Assembly (NCBI RefSeq): GCF_017877355.1
Contig: NZ_JAGIPR010000005.1
Span: 186,001-250,000, forward strand
Reading direction: 5' to 3'
Source: Chryseobacterium jejuense
GTDB taxonomy: Bacteria; Bacteroidota; Bacteroidia; Flavobacteriales; Weeksellaceae
Length of the DNA stretch: 64,000 nucleotides
Part shown: piece by piece, positions 45,986 to 53,609 of the stretch
Layout of the letters: each line of letters begins with the position of its first letter
Position numbering within the stretch: position 1 is the first letter of the stretch
Made by a program: the position numbers and the translations under genes
Notes under the pieces: model-generated
What the model saw: only the letters and a program-made list of their open reading frames with translations
Database searches by the model: none
Told to the model about the DNA's origin: nothing

Positions 45986-47317
45986 ATGAAACGTAAGGAT
46001 ATTATAACAATGTTTTGGATCTCATTCATAGTCTCTATGTTTTTCTTTTTTGCATTTACAGAAGAGAAAAATCTGGAAAACTTTGGATTAACCATACTCA
46101 TTTCATTGATGTATACTTTTGTATTAGGAGGTGGAAACGGAATGTTGAACAGATTTCTCAATAAAAAATTTCCTTGGTCTGAAGAAACATCCAAAAGAGC
46201 GGTAATAAGTATTATTTCCGTTATTATTGTCAATATTATCTTGGTCTATTTTTGTAATTACATCAATTTTGTAATGATCCAAAAAGCGGCAACTACAGGA
46301 GAATATTTTTCGGGAAAATATAATTTTGCCAATTGGTTTACCATTAATATCGCATTGCTTATTTCTGCTTTTCTTCATGCAAAGAGTTTTATGCAGGAAC
46401 TGAAAAAGACTTCCAGAAAAGAAGTAGTAGAGCAGAAACTCATCGCCAAGTCTGCCAATGCACAATTTGAAAGTTTAAAAAACCAGCTGGATCCTCATTT
46501 CCTTTTCAATTCTTTAAATGTTCTAAGCTCATTGATTGATGAAAATCCTCATCAGGCACAGAAATTTACCGCTTCAATGTCAAAGATTTACCGTTATGTA
46601 CTTGAACAGAAAGATAAAGAGCTGGTAACGGTGGAAGATGAAATAGAATTTGCCAAAACCTATTGTGACCTTTTAAAAACAAGGTTCGAAGACAGCGTTG
46701 ATTTTATTTTTGATGTTACGAAAGAAGACTATCGGAAATTTGTAGTGCCTTTGTCATTACAGCTTCTGTTGGAAAACTGTATCAAACACAATTTTGCCAC
46801 CTCATCAAAGCCATTGGTCATCAGAATATTTTCAAAAGATGATATCCTTTGTATTGAGAATAATTTGCAGGTAAGAGAACAGCTCAAAGAAAGCTCCGGA
46901 ATTGGATTGGCGAATATTGTACAACGTTATTCGCTGCTTACAAAAAGGAATGTTTTCATTGAAAAATCTGAAGATTATTTTAAAGTAAAACTTCCGATGC
47001 TGGTTAATAAACCTAATATTGTCAGCGAAAAACAGGATGATGATCTTAAAGCTTATAAGAAAGCCCAGAAGAGAATGAAGGAAATCAAAGATTTCTATAT
47101 TAATCTCATTTCTTACTGTATTGTAATTCCCTTTCTGGTCTTTATCAATCTTTTTACCAAGAGCTCATTTCATTGGTTTTGGTTTCCGGTATTTGGATGG
47201 GGAATTGGGGTAGCTTCTCATGCTTTTCAGGTTTTTGGAGTTGGAGAATCCTGGCAGGAAAAGAAGATTCGTGAAATTATGAATAACCACAAAAATAATA
47301 ACGATGGCAAGATTTAA
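45986..47317 (+). CDS. LytS/YehU-type sensor histidine kinase fused to a 2TM domain
   Basis: This 443-aa inner-membrane kinase has about four N-terminal membrane helices (residues about 5-140). A His_kinase (PF06580-type) region follows: SLKNQLDPHFLFNSLN with the phospho-acceptor His at about 171. The ATP-binding part has LLLENCIKHN (N box, about 261-270) and SSGIGLANI (G box, about 304-312). The C-terminus (about 353-435) is a 2TM domain (YKKAQKRMKEIKDFYINL ... GWGIGVASHAFQVFG) usually found as a separate small protein. It overlaps the next gene by 14 bases. Its natural partner is the LytTR regulator at 49234. The signal sensed is unknown. Confidence 0.9.
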   Translation: MKRKDIITMFWISFIVSMFFFFAFTEEKNLENFGLTILISLMYTFVLGGGNGMLNRFLNKKFPWSEETSKRAVISIISVIIVNIILVYFCNYINFVMIQKAATTGEYFSGKYNFANWFTINIALLISAFLHAKSFMQELKKTSRKEVVEQKLIAKSANAQFESLKNQLDPHFLFNSLNVLSSLIDENPHQAQKFTASMSKIYRYVLEQKDKELVTVEDEIEFAKTYCDLLKTRFEDSVDFIFDVTKEDYRKFVVPLSLQLLLENCIKHNFATSSKPLVIRIFSKDDILCIENNLQVREQLKESSGIGLANIVQRYSLLTKRNVFIEKSEDYFKVKLPMLVNKPNIVSEKQDDDLKAYKKAQKRMKEIKDFYINLISYCIVIPFLVFINLFTKSSFHWFWFPVFGWGIGVASHAFQVFGVGESWQEKKIREIMNNHKNNNDGKI

Positions 47318-47612
47318 CGAAAATGATATTGAATATCAGAAAGCCAAAAGATATGTAGAGAAGTTAAGAGGTTTTTATGCTCATCTATTTGTCTATATTA
47401 TTGTGAATGTAATGATTGTTTTTTACAATTATACCCATCTGAAACCTGGTGAAAGCTATTTCGAATTCAAGAATTTCTTTACACTCACATTCTGGGGTAT
47501 TGGGTTATTGGCTCATGGAGCAACAGTTTTCCTGTCAAAAAGCGGCTACCTGCAGAATTGGGAAGAAAAAAAGATCCGGGAACTCATAGAAAAAGAGAAG
47601 AAAGATTTGTAG
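47304..47612 (+). CDS. 2TM-domain membrane protein
   Basis: This 102-aa protein overlaps the end of the kinase gene by 14 bases (ATG at 47304), indicating translational coupling. The N-terminal helix YQKAKRYVEKLRGFYAHL is followed by two membrane segments (about 26-43 and 60-80) and a charged C-terminus EEKKIRELIEKEKKD. This is the 2TM family, found beside LytTR systems in flavobacteria. It is homologous to the C-terminal domain of the kinase and to the products at 48593 and 48904. A role in modulating the kinase is an inference. Confidence 0.85.
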   Translation: MARFNENDIEYQKAKRYVEKLRGFYAHLFVYIIVNVMIVFYNYTHLKPGESYFEFKNFFTLTFWGIGLLAHGATVFLSKSGYLQNWEEKKIRELIEKEKKDL

Positions 47613-47712
47613 AATAAAAGAATCGTTAAAGAGAGCTGTTATTCAAAACTGACATTAAATTCCTTTATTTTCTTTGACTTTTTGCTTAAAAACACTTTAA
47701 ATATCAATCAAA

Positions 47713-48282
47713 ATGAGAACTTTACAGATTTTGTACGTAATATCAATGATTGTGTGGTTTCTCAGTGAGTTTCTTTATAAAAACATGCTGAAATCCGGTA
47801 AAGATGATAAAAAAGGGAAGGACAGGTCTACCCTTAATATTTTATGGTTTGCTATTCCTTTTTCAATTGCAGCAGCAGTAATGATTTCCAATCTATCTAC
47901 GTTGCCCATTACCCATGGAAGGCGGATCATGTATGTGGGGGAATCGCTTATTCTTATTGGTATTATTTTCAGATTTATCACTATCAGGTTCTTGGGGAAA
48001 TATTTTACGGTGGATGTTACCATTAAAGATGACCACAAGATCGAAAAGGAAGGCTTTTATAAATACTTGAGACATCCATCATATGCTTTTTCTCTGCTTA
48101 CCTCAGTGGGGCTAGGATTATATCTCAATAACTGGCTGTCTTTGATTTTTGCTTTTGTACCTCCGTTTTTAGCTTTTGCTTATAGAATTAAAATTGAAGA
48201 ACAGGCTCTTGTAGAACAATTCGGAGAGGAATATCTCGAATACAGAAAAACAACAAAGAAACTGATTCCATTTATCTACTAA
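47713..48282 (+). CDS. Isoprenylcysteine carboxyl methyltransferase-like membrane protein
   Basis: This 189-aa integral membrane protein has the C-terminal signature of the ICMT/PEMT methyltransferase group: KEGFYKYLRHPSYAF, a hydrophobic hairpin, then EEQALVEQFGEEYLEYRKTT near the end. In this fold the RHPxY and E..Y motifs bind S-adenosylmethionine; the substrate of bacterial members is generally unknown. It lies 100 bases after the 2TM gene, so shared transcription is possible. There is no evidence for prenylated proteins here; a small lipophilic acceptor is more likely. Confidence 0.8.
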   Translation: MRTLQILYVISMIVWFLSEFLYKNMLKSGKDDKKGKDRSTLNILWFAIPFSIAAAVMISNLSTLPITHGRRIMYVGESLILIGIIFRFITIRFLGKYFTVDVTIKDDHKIEKEGFYKYLRHPSYAFSLLTSVGLGLYLNNWLSLIFAFVPPFLAFAYRIKIEEQALVEQFGEEYLEYRKTTKKLIPFIY

Positions 48283-48480
48283 CTTTCCCTATATACAAGA
48301 ATTTGCTTTATATAGCTATTCAAGTACAAATACAATTATTCGTGCATGAGTGGCAAAAAATCAGCATCAGGTAGCTGAAAATTTTGAATTTCTTGTGCCT
48401 TAAAACGTCACTTTGAGAAATTCTTTGCGTATTCCAACAATTTGTATTCAATTCCATCAAATTCATTACTCCTGTATTTT

Positions 48481-48553
48481 TACCATTCGGGAAGCATAAT
48501 CTACCGTTCGGTCATATAAAATTGATTTGAGGGGCTTTTCCGCCATACATTTG
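48481..48553 (+). promoter_or_regulatory. Paired direct-repeat operator and promoter of the 2TM/LytTR operon
   Basis: TACCATTCGG (48481-48490) and TACCGTTCGG (48502-48511) are spaced 21 bp start to start. The -7 box TACATTTG (48546-48553) begins 34 bases after the second repeat, and TTG at 48527-48529 lies 16 bases before it. TACCGTTCGG fits the general LytTR half-site and the AlgR core ACCGTTCG. It sits within the 310-base gap 48283-48592; I see nothing else in that gap. Confidence 0.72.
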
Positions 48554-48592
48554 ATTCAAGAAAAGACAGATTAACCTTTAAAAATTAAAAAT

Positions 48593-48883
48593 ATGGAAAC
48601 TTTTAACAAAGAAACAACCGCTTACGAAAGAGCTTCAAAAAGAGTAAAAGAATTAAAAGAGTTCTATGGAAACCTTACTTCTTACTGTATTGTGATTCCC
48701 TTCTTAGCTTTTCTGAATCTTATGACTGCGCCTGGTTATTTATGGTTCTTATGGCCAATGCTGGGATGGGGAATAGGAATTGCATTTCATGCAGTAAATG
48801 TATTTGGAATTGGGAAAAACTGGGAAGAGAGGAAGATTAAAGAACTGATGGAAGAAGAAAAAGGAAAAATAAAAACATTATAA
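48593..48883 (+). CDS. 2TM-domain membrane protein
   Basis: This 96-aa protein has two membrane segments and a charged helix at each end. It is a close paralogue of the kinase's C-terminal domain. Both have SYCIVIPFL, GWGIGxAxHAxxVFG and a (E/Q)(E/K)(R/K)KI(K/R)E tail, and the DNA coding SYCIVIP is nearly identical (about 47109 and 48676). It is the first gene of an operon that continues through a second 2TM protein to the LytTR regulator, and it is preceded by the operator/promoter at 48481-48553. Confidence 0.85.
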   Translation: METFNKETTAYERASKRVKELKEFYGNLTSYCIVIPFLAFLNLMTAPGYLWFLWPMLGWGIGIAFHAVNVFGIGKNWEERKIKELMEEEKGKIKTL

Positions 48884-48903
48884 GAACCTAAAAACAAGAA
48901 ATC

Positions 48904-49176
48904 ATGGATTATAACGGTGCATACAACAGAGTTAAGAAGCTGAAAAAATTCTATAAAAACCTGGTGTGGTTTGGAATTATATCAGTGATTATTATCGGGA
49001 ATGATTGGTTTAATGATGAGCTGCGTTATCGAATTTTTGGAGGGCATTTATTTTTAGGGATTTGGGCATTAATACTGGTGATGAAGGCAACCTCTTTATT
49101 TATTTTTAATGATGAATGGGAAAAAGGAATCATCGAAAAAGAAGCTGAAAAAAATAAAAAAACGATAGATTTTTAA
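48904..49176 (+). CDS. 2TM-domain membrane protein
   Basis: This 90-aa small membrane protein is more diverged than its neighbour: AYNRVKKLKKFYKNLVWFG, a first hydrophobic segment (about 21-34), a second (about 48-68), then DEWEKGIIEKEAEKNK. It lies 20 bases after the preceding 2TM gene and 57 bases before the LytTR regulator, in one operon. Function unknown; it is likely part of the membrane module of the two-component system. Confidence 0.8.
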   Translation: MDYNGAYNRVKKLKKFYKNLVWFGIISVIIIGNDWFNDELRYRIFGGHLFLGIWALILVMKATSLFIFNDEWEKGIIEKEAEKNKKTIDF

Positions 49177-49233
49177 ATCTGATTATTTTACCTAATTTTA
49201 TTTCCAAATTTTAAAACTAAAACTACGAGCTCA

Positions 49234-49977
49234 ATGATTAAGACTGTTGTTATCGAAGACGAAAAACCAGCTTCAAGGAAATTAGAGAGGATGTTAAGTA
49301 ATTTTCCTGATATTGAGGTGGTTGCTAAAATAGAATCTGTAGAAGAGGGAGTCGCTTGGTTTTCTGAAAATGAACATCCACAGTTGATCTTTTCTGACAT
49401 TGTTCTTGGAGATGGGCTGTCATTCGATATCTTTGAAAAAGTTCCTACCAAAGGATTTATCATTTATACAACAGCATTCGATCAGTATACCCTAAAAGCC
49501 TTTAAATTAAATAGTATAGATTATCTGTTGAAACCAATTCTTGAAGAAGATCTTTCAGGCGCTATTGAGAAATTTAAATCTTTTCTACCTTCCAATAATG
49601 ACATTGGATCGCAGGATATCAAGCAGCTGATAAGAAAAGAAAAATCTATTCTTTCAAGGGTTCTGGTGAAAATAGGGTATAATCTGAAAATTGTTCAGAC
49701 CCATGAAATAAGTTGTTTTTTCAGTGAGAATAAGATTGTATACCTTCAGACAGATGGTCGTTCTTATCCATCAGATTTTACATTGGATGAACTGGCAGAA
49801 ATTCTGGACGAAAAAAGATTTTTCCGCGTGAACAGGCAGTTTATTATCAATTCTGATTACATCAAAAACATTCACACCTCACCTTATTACAAAGTAGACC
49901 TCGAATTTCAGCCTCAGGAAGAAATTACCGTAAGCCGGGACCGTGTCAAAGACTTTAAAGACTGGCTCGTAAGTTAA
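49234..49977 (+). CDS. LytTR-family response regulator
   Basis: This 247-aa DNA-binding response regulator has a receiver domain at residues about 3-118, with the acidic pair in VIEDE (E8/D9), the phospho-acceptor Asp55 in FSDIVLGDG, Thr80 and Lys100 (LLKP). The LytTR domain (about 140-245) contains SRVLVKIGYNLKIV, RFFRVNRQFIINSDYI and VSRDRVKDFKDWL. It probably receives phosphate from the LytS-type kinase at 45986. The direct-repeat operators at 42451, 45897 and 48481 are its likely targets; the last would make it autoregulated. Confidence 0.93.
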   Translation: MIKTVVIEDEKPASRKLERMLSNFPDIEVVAKIESVEEGVAWFSENEHPQLIFSDIVLGDGLSFDIFEKVPTKGFIIYTTAFDQYTLKAFKLNSIDYLLKPILEEDLSGAIEKFKSFLPSNNDIGSQDIKQLIRKEKSILSRVLVKIGYNLKIVQTHEISCFFSENKIVYLQTDGRSYPSDFTLDELAEILDEKRFFRVNRQFIINSDYIKNIHTSPYYKVDLEFQPQEEITVSRDRVKDFKDWLVS

Positions 49978-50000
49978 ACCAGAAAATCATTTTCCACAAA

Positions 50001-50050
50001 GTCCCACATCCTAAAACTTGTAACTTGCATCCGTAGCTCGCATATCTAAC
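50001..50050. repeat. Degenerate dispersed repeat, copy 1
   Basis: This stretch has the pattern CCCACATCCTAAAACTTGTAA, CTTGCATCCGTAGCTCGC and CATATCT. A diverged copy lies at 51803-51860. It is non-coding and looks like an old copy of a genus-specific intergenic repeat. Confidence 0.4.
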
Positions 50051-50068
50051 CACCAAAAAAACATAATT

Positions 50069-50122
50069 ATGGACCTCATTTTACTACTTTTCAGACTTCT
50101 CCTCTCCATTTTCTCAGCCTGA
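50069..50122 (+). CDS. Possible 17-aa hydrophobic peptide
   Basis: An ATG after an A-rich stretch (CCAAAAAAACATAATT) opens a frame coding MDLILLLFRLLLSIFSA, ended by TGA at 50120-50122. The peptide would be a single short membrane helix, similar in character to small type I toxin peptides (Ibs/Ldr-like), though I see no antisense RNA signal. It ends exactly beside the stop codon of the convergent gene at 50123. It could be chance; low confidence. Confidence 0.25.
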   Translation: MDLILLLFRLLLSIFSA

Positions 50123-51349
50123 TTACCGGGAATAAAAATCACTGGCAGATTTTGTAAACTGATGAAAAGCTTCCGTTATTTCGGTCTTGTGCTTATGCGT
50201 CAGTGGAAAAGGAACCATATGAGAATAATCAAAAGGGAAATCCTTTATTTCAACATCTACATTGATGTTTCTGTAGCCACCCTGTAGGGTATTTAAGGCT
50301 TCTATGGGAGGAGCAACGCTATCTTTCTCCAATACATAAGCCTTTATCTGAGACTGAATTTCATGAATTCGCTCCTCTCTTTCCTTTTGGAAATAATTGT
50401 AGCGGAGCATCTTTTTGAACCAGCTTTCATGTGGATGTAGTTCATCATCCTGATAATGTTTCAGTCTGTTATCAAATTTAAAGTCAGAACTTAATAACTC
50501 CGTAAAAACAGACTGCATTTTAACCGTAGCCTGAGAATCCATAATGTATTTGGAAATCGGAAACATCCTGTCAATGGTCATTCCGCCACAAAAGCAAAAA
50601 ACTTTAGATTGGGTGAAAAAACCATGTGGATCAGCCATTTTAATAATCATGGAAAGAAATGAACCTATGGAATATCCAAACAGATCAAGGCTTGCATCCG
50701 GAGCAATGCTTTTAACCTTATGGGCTTTAATTTCCTTCACTACTTCAATGATATCTGAATAGGTTTGTAATCCTGACCAGAAAATTCGTTGTGGATGAGC
50801 TTCCAGCCTGGAACTTGTGGCGGCGTTTACATAAGAAAAATGAGTGTTTTCAGGATATCTTTCCTTTCTGAACTTAACAATTTCCGTCATTTGATGACGG
50901 TCGCTCCATATCGCTTCAGCACGATCCATATGAAAGGCAATCGGAAATAACATGACCGCTTTATGGGTTTTCTGAGCTAACTCATAGGCCCACGGAAGAT
51001 ATTTATCCCATTTCTTCTCATTCAATCCATGGAAAAAGATAATACATCCGTCAGCAGTTTCTACATCAGCTCTTTTGAGAATATGATACTCAAATCTTTT
51101 ATTGCATTCGATATCAAAATCCTTGATATCTATTGAAGGCTGATGATATATCTGATAGGCAGTTTTATTGATTTTTAAGGGTTGATGATGTTTAGGACAA
51201 TCCATATTATTGGAGCCATAAAGAAGGTCAGAAACCTTAGATTCAAAAGGAACAGACTCAATGGTTACGTTCAAATCCTTGATTTCCACAATCTCTTTTC
51301 TGGAATCAAAATGCCTTTTCAAAACTTCATACAATTCATAATATTCCAT
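50123..51349 (-). CDS. Alpha/beta-hydrolase-fold protein (possibly DUF6051)
   Basis: This 408-aa, probably cytoplasmic protein lacks a signal peptide. IIFFHGLNEKKWDKYLPWAYEL (about 103-124) looks like the HG oxyanion motif of alpha/beta hydrolases. DLFGYSIGSF supplies the nucleophile elbow with Ser227, and a late YSHMVPFP region offers a candidate His. The order Ser - acid - His fits the fold. I believe the DUF6051 family of Bacteroidetes matches, but this is from memory. Substrate unknown. It is convergent with the LytTR gene. Confidence 0.7.
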   Translation of the reverse strand: MEYYELYEVLKRHFDSRKEIVEIKDLNVTIESVPFESKVSDLLYGSNNMDCPKHHQPLKINKTAYQIYHQPSIDIKDFDIECNKRFEYHILKRADVETADGCIIFFHGLNEKKWDKYLPWAYELAQKTHKAVMLFPIAFHMDRAEAIWSDRHQMTEIVKFRKERYPENTHFSYVNAATSSRLEAHPQRIFWSGLQTYSDIIEVVKEIKAHKVKSIAPDASLDLFGYSIGSFLSMIIKMADPHGFFTQSKVFCFCGGMTIDRMFPISKYIMDSQATVKMQSVFTELLSSDFKFDNRLKHYQDDELHPHESWFKKMLRYNYFQKEREERIHEIQSQIKAYVLEKDSVAPPIEALNTLQGGYRNINVDVEIKDFPFDYSHMVPFPLTHKHKTEITEAFHQFTKSASDFYSR

Positions 51350-51460
51350 AGCAAGATCATTGAGGGTTCATATTTAGAACAATGAAATTAGATAATTATT
51401 GTAGTAAAGTGTTGGTTTTTAAAGGTTAAAAGTATTTCAGGCATAAGATCAATAAAAATA

Positions 51461-51486
51461 CACCCGAAACAATTCTGCTTCGGGTG
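51461..51486 (-). terminator. Intrinsic terminator of the first 68-aa membrane protein gene
   Basis: CACCCGAA and TTCGGGTG form an 8-bp stem. On the minus strand it is followed by a T-rich stretch (TATTTTTATT). Related hairpins with the same CCCGAA/TTCGGG core occur at 53973 and 54311. Confidence 0.75.
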
Positions 51487-51511
51487 GATATGGTGAATAG
51501 ATGTGGATGTT

Positions 51512-51718
51512 TTATATTTTCTTTTTTTCATCAGTTTTGGTTCCATACTTCTGAACCATTACCGAAGTAAGTGCTGCCAGAATAATACATATAAAAAGGT
51601 CTGATTTTTCCGGATGATAGATTTCCTGGTAAATATTATACCCTAAAAGCATAGAGACAACAAAGATCAAAGCACTGTTGGCTGATGCGTGCTGATTGTT
51701 GCAAGCAGAAGTTTTCAT
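51512..51718 (-). CDS. Small two-helix membrane protein, paralogue A
   Basis: This 68-aa protein has two hydrophobic segments (about 15-31 and 40-56) and a charged tail (TKTDEKKKI). It is a clear paralogue of the product at 54014-54220: both begin MKT, and share ANS, GYN(I/L)YQ, HP(E/D)(K/Q)S and LTS(V/I)MV(Q/R)KYG. About 60 bases of upstream DNA are also conserved between the two genes. Function unknown. Confidence 0.75.
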   Translation of the reverse strand: MKTSACNNQHASANSALIFVVSMLLGYNIYQEIYHPEKSDLFICIILAALTSVMVQKYGTKTDEKKKI

Positions 51719-51802
51719 AATGATATTTTTTATTGTTGTTTACACAGTATGTATGACAATTCAGAATATGTTACAGAAAAATTTCAAAAAAATAAAAAAT
51801 AT

Positions 51803-51860
51803 CTTCCCATATCCAAAACCTGTACTTTGCATCCTGTAACTCGCCTTCTGCCTATCTGTA
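51803..51860. repeat. Degenerate dispersed repeat, copy 2
   Basis: CCCATATCCAAAACCTGTAC, TTTGCATCCTGTAACTCGC and CTATCT match the copy at 50001-50050 with substitutions and small indels. The right end touches the 3' end of the gene at 51852. Confidence 0.4.
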
Positions 51861-52748
51861 ATCAATCCTGTTAGACTCAGTGTCTTCAAGCTGTTTAAGA
51901 ATAGATTCCGGAATTTCATCACTATCAATAGGGAAGCTGATGGAATCCGAAATAAAACTTTTTCTGTCAGCCTTCCGGAAGATTTCAAACAGGGCAATAG
52001 GTTCTTGGTTAAAACTGATACATGTGCTGATAAAGTGAAGTTCATGCAGCTTATAGTCTGGGTTTTTAAGCTTTTCCTTGCTGTCTTTTATTCTGGATAT
52101 AAAATGCCTTTGCCGGATAAAAGTATTGCTGTTCATGATGATAAAAACATAATCAGAGTAAGCCGTTACTTTTCCGAAATATTTATGATGATCTCCACCA
52201 CTTCTTTCTATAAAATATTCTCCGGTGGTATCAGACTTGTAGATTTCCATAGCAGAACGCCAGATCCTATCTTCCCGGGCCTGTGTGGGATTTTCTGGGA
52301 GATTTCTGTTGTATGAATACCAACAGCCTACAAGACGGTCTAAAAGTGCCGTATTCTGATTCACATTATTCATATCAATCTTAAGATCATTAAAGTTGAA
52401 AGATTCCGTATTGGAATTGATAAAATCAATATAATTGGAGTATCCTAAAACCCTGACAATCAAACTTAGTTTCGCAAGATTCGGCCTGCTTACAATTGCA
52501 TTTTCATTCTGGTTAAATTTTTTAAGTTTATTGATAATCAGATGTTCATAAAGATAATGGGTTCCCAGGAGATCAAGGGCTTTCTTTACTCCTTGTTCCG
52601 AATGTTCATTGGTAATAAGTTCATTAAGCTCAGCACAGATGTAAGACCATTCGGTTTTGGTAACATCTTCCCAATGATTTTTCTTTAAAAAATGTCTACT
52701 TAGGAAATTCATGAGCTTCTCAAGATGCAGAATATCTTCCTTTTTCAT
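51852..52748 (-). CDS. Hypothetical protein, 298 aa
   Basis: I do not recognise this protein. It has no signal peptide or membrane segment. The N-terminal third is helical and charged (MKKEDILHLEKLMNFLSRHF); residues about 137-195 contain LLDRLVGCWYSYNRN and an EYFIERSGGDHHKYFGKV stretch that suggests a beta-rich effector or ligand domain. The segment CWYSYNRN...IWRSAMEIYKS recalls domains downstream of small DNA-binding or sensor modules, but no motif is decisive. It is transcribed divergently from the GRDP-like gene at 52862. Confidence 0.7.
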   Translation of the reverse strand: MKKEDILHLEKLMNFLSRHFLKKNHWEDVTKTEWSYICAELNELITNEHSEQGVKKALDLLGTHYLYEHLIINKLKKFNQNENAIVSRPNLAKLSLIVRVLGYSNYIDFINSNTESFNFNDLKIDMNNVNQNTALLDRLVGCWYSYNRNLPENPTQAREDRIWRSAMEIYKSDTTGEYFIERSGGDHHKYFGKVTAYSDYVFIIMNSNTFIRQRHFISRIKDSKEKLKNPDYKLHELHFISTCISFNQEPIALFEIFRKADRKSFISDSISFPIDSDEIPESILKQLEDTESNRIDYR

Positions 52749-52861
52749 ATTTAGATTTTGTAAGACTAATTTAAGATTTTTATCAAACCAAATACGATTT
52801 TTGAAAGACTTTTATATTATAGAATCCATTGAAATTTGAGTAGAAAAACAAAAGAAAAACA

Positions 52862-53581
52862 ATGGAAACAAGAATGTTATTAAAAGATGAATCTCTTTGG
52901 AACAGAATTCAGGGATTCTCGCTGGATGCTTCCGATGCTGAATTCCCTTTTTCGAAAAAACTGGCCAAAGAAGAAAACTGGAGCCTGGATTTTACCATTA
53001 AAGCCATCGAAGAGTATAAAAAATTTGTTTATCTCTGCTGTATCCTTCCCAGTGGAGCTTCCCCAAGTGAAATAGTGGATAAAGTATGGCATCTGCATTT
53101 GATTTACACCCAAAATTATTGGGAAGTATTTTGCCCAGATATTTTAAAGAGGCCCTTGCATCACCATCCATCAAGAGGAGGGTTCAGTGAAAAGGTGAAA
53201 CATCAGCATTGGTTTACAGACACATTAAAAAGCTATCAGGATATTTTCCAGTCTGAGGCCCCTCAGGATATTTGGCTGAATAGAAGTAATACTGAAAAAA
53301 CAAAAAGTAAGCCGCGAATATGGAAGCTTATCCCATTCCTGATGCTGATCCTGCTGCTTACTTCCTGCCTTGGAGAGGTGATAACAACAATCAGTTCTAT
53401 CTTCTTCTCCTTCGTAGGAATTATCATTTTTGGAGGAATCATCTCTTCCTTTAAAAAAGGTAAAGACAAGAATAACGGAAACTCCGATTCAAGTTGTGGA
53501 GGAAGTAGCTGTAGTGGGGGAAGTAGTTGTGGCGGAAGCTGCGGTGGAGGATGTGGTGGTTGCGGAGGTTGTGGTGGATAA
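52862..53581 (+). CDS. GRDP-like membrane protein with Gly/Cys-rich C-terminus
   Basis: This 239-aa protein has an N-terminal domain (about 25-125) with LDFTIKAIEEYKKFVYLCC, DKVWHLHLIYTQNYW and a His-rich PLHHHPS. It resembles the glycine-rich domain-containing (GRDP/DUF1399) proteins known from plants and bacteria. Two hydrophobic segments (about 152-169 and 174-194) follow, then a tail made almost only of Ser, Gly and Cys (about 11 Cys in the last 30 residues). The tail recalls TIGR04222-type membrane proteins. Cys-rich tails may bind metal or be processed; no function is established here. The next gene starts 28 bases downstream. Confidence 0.75.
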   Translation: METRMLLKDESLWNRIQGFSLDASDAEFPFSKKLAKEENWSLDFTIKAIEEYKKFVYLCCILPSGASPSEIVDKVWHLHLIYTQNYWEVFCPDILKRPLHHHPSRGGFSEKVKHQHWFTDTLKSYQDIFQSEAPQDIWLNRSNTEKTKSKPRIWKLIPFLMLILLLTSCLGEVITTISSIFFSFVGIIIFGGIISSFKKGKDKNNGNSDSSCGGSSCSGGSSCGGSCGGGCGGCGGCGG

Positions 53582-53609
53582 AAATGAATAATCAAAAAAA
53601 TATTGAATC

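Noticed and set aside
52880..53595. Minus-strand and alternative-frame ORFs across the GRDP-like gene, including a Pro-rich one
   Set aside because: The Pro-rich frame is the antisense of the Gly/Cys tail and has no independent support.
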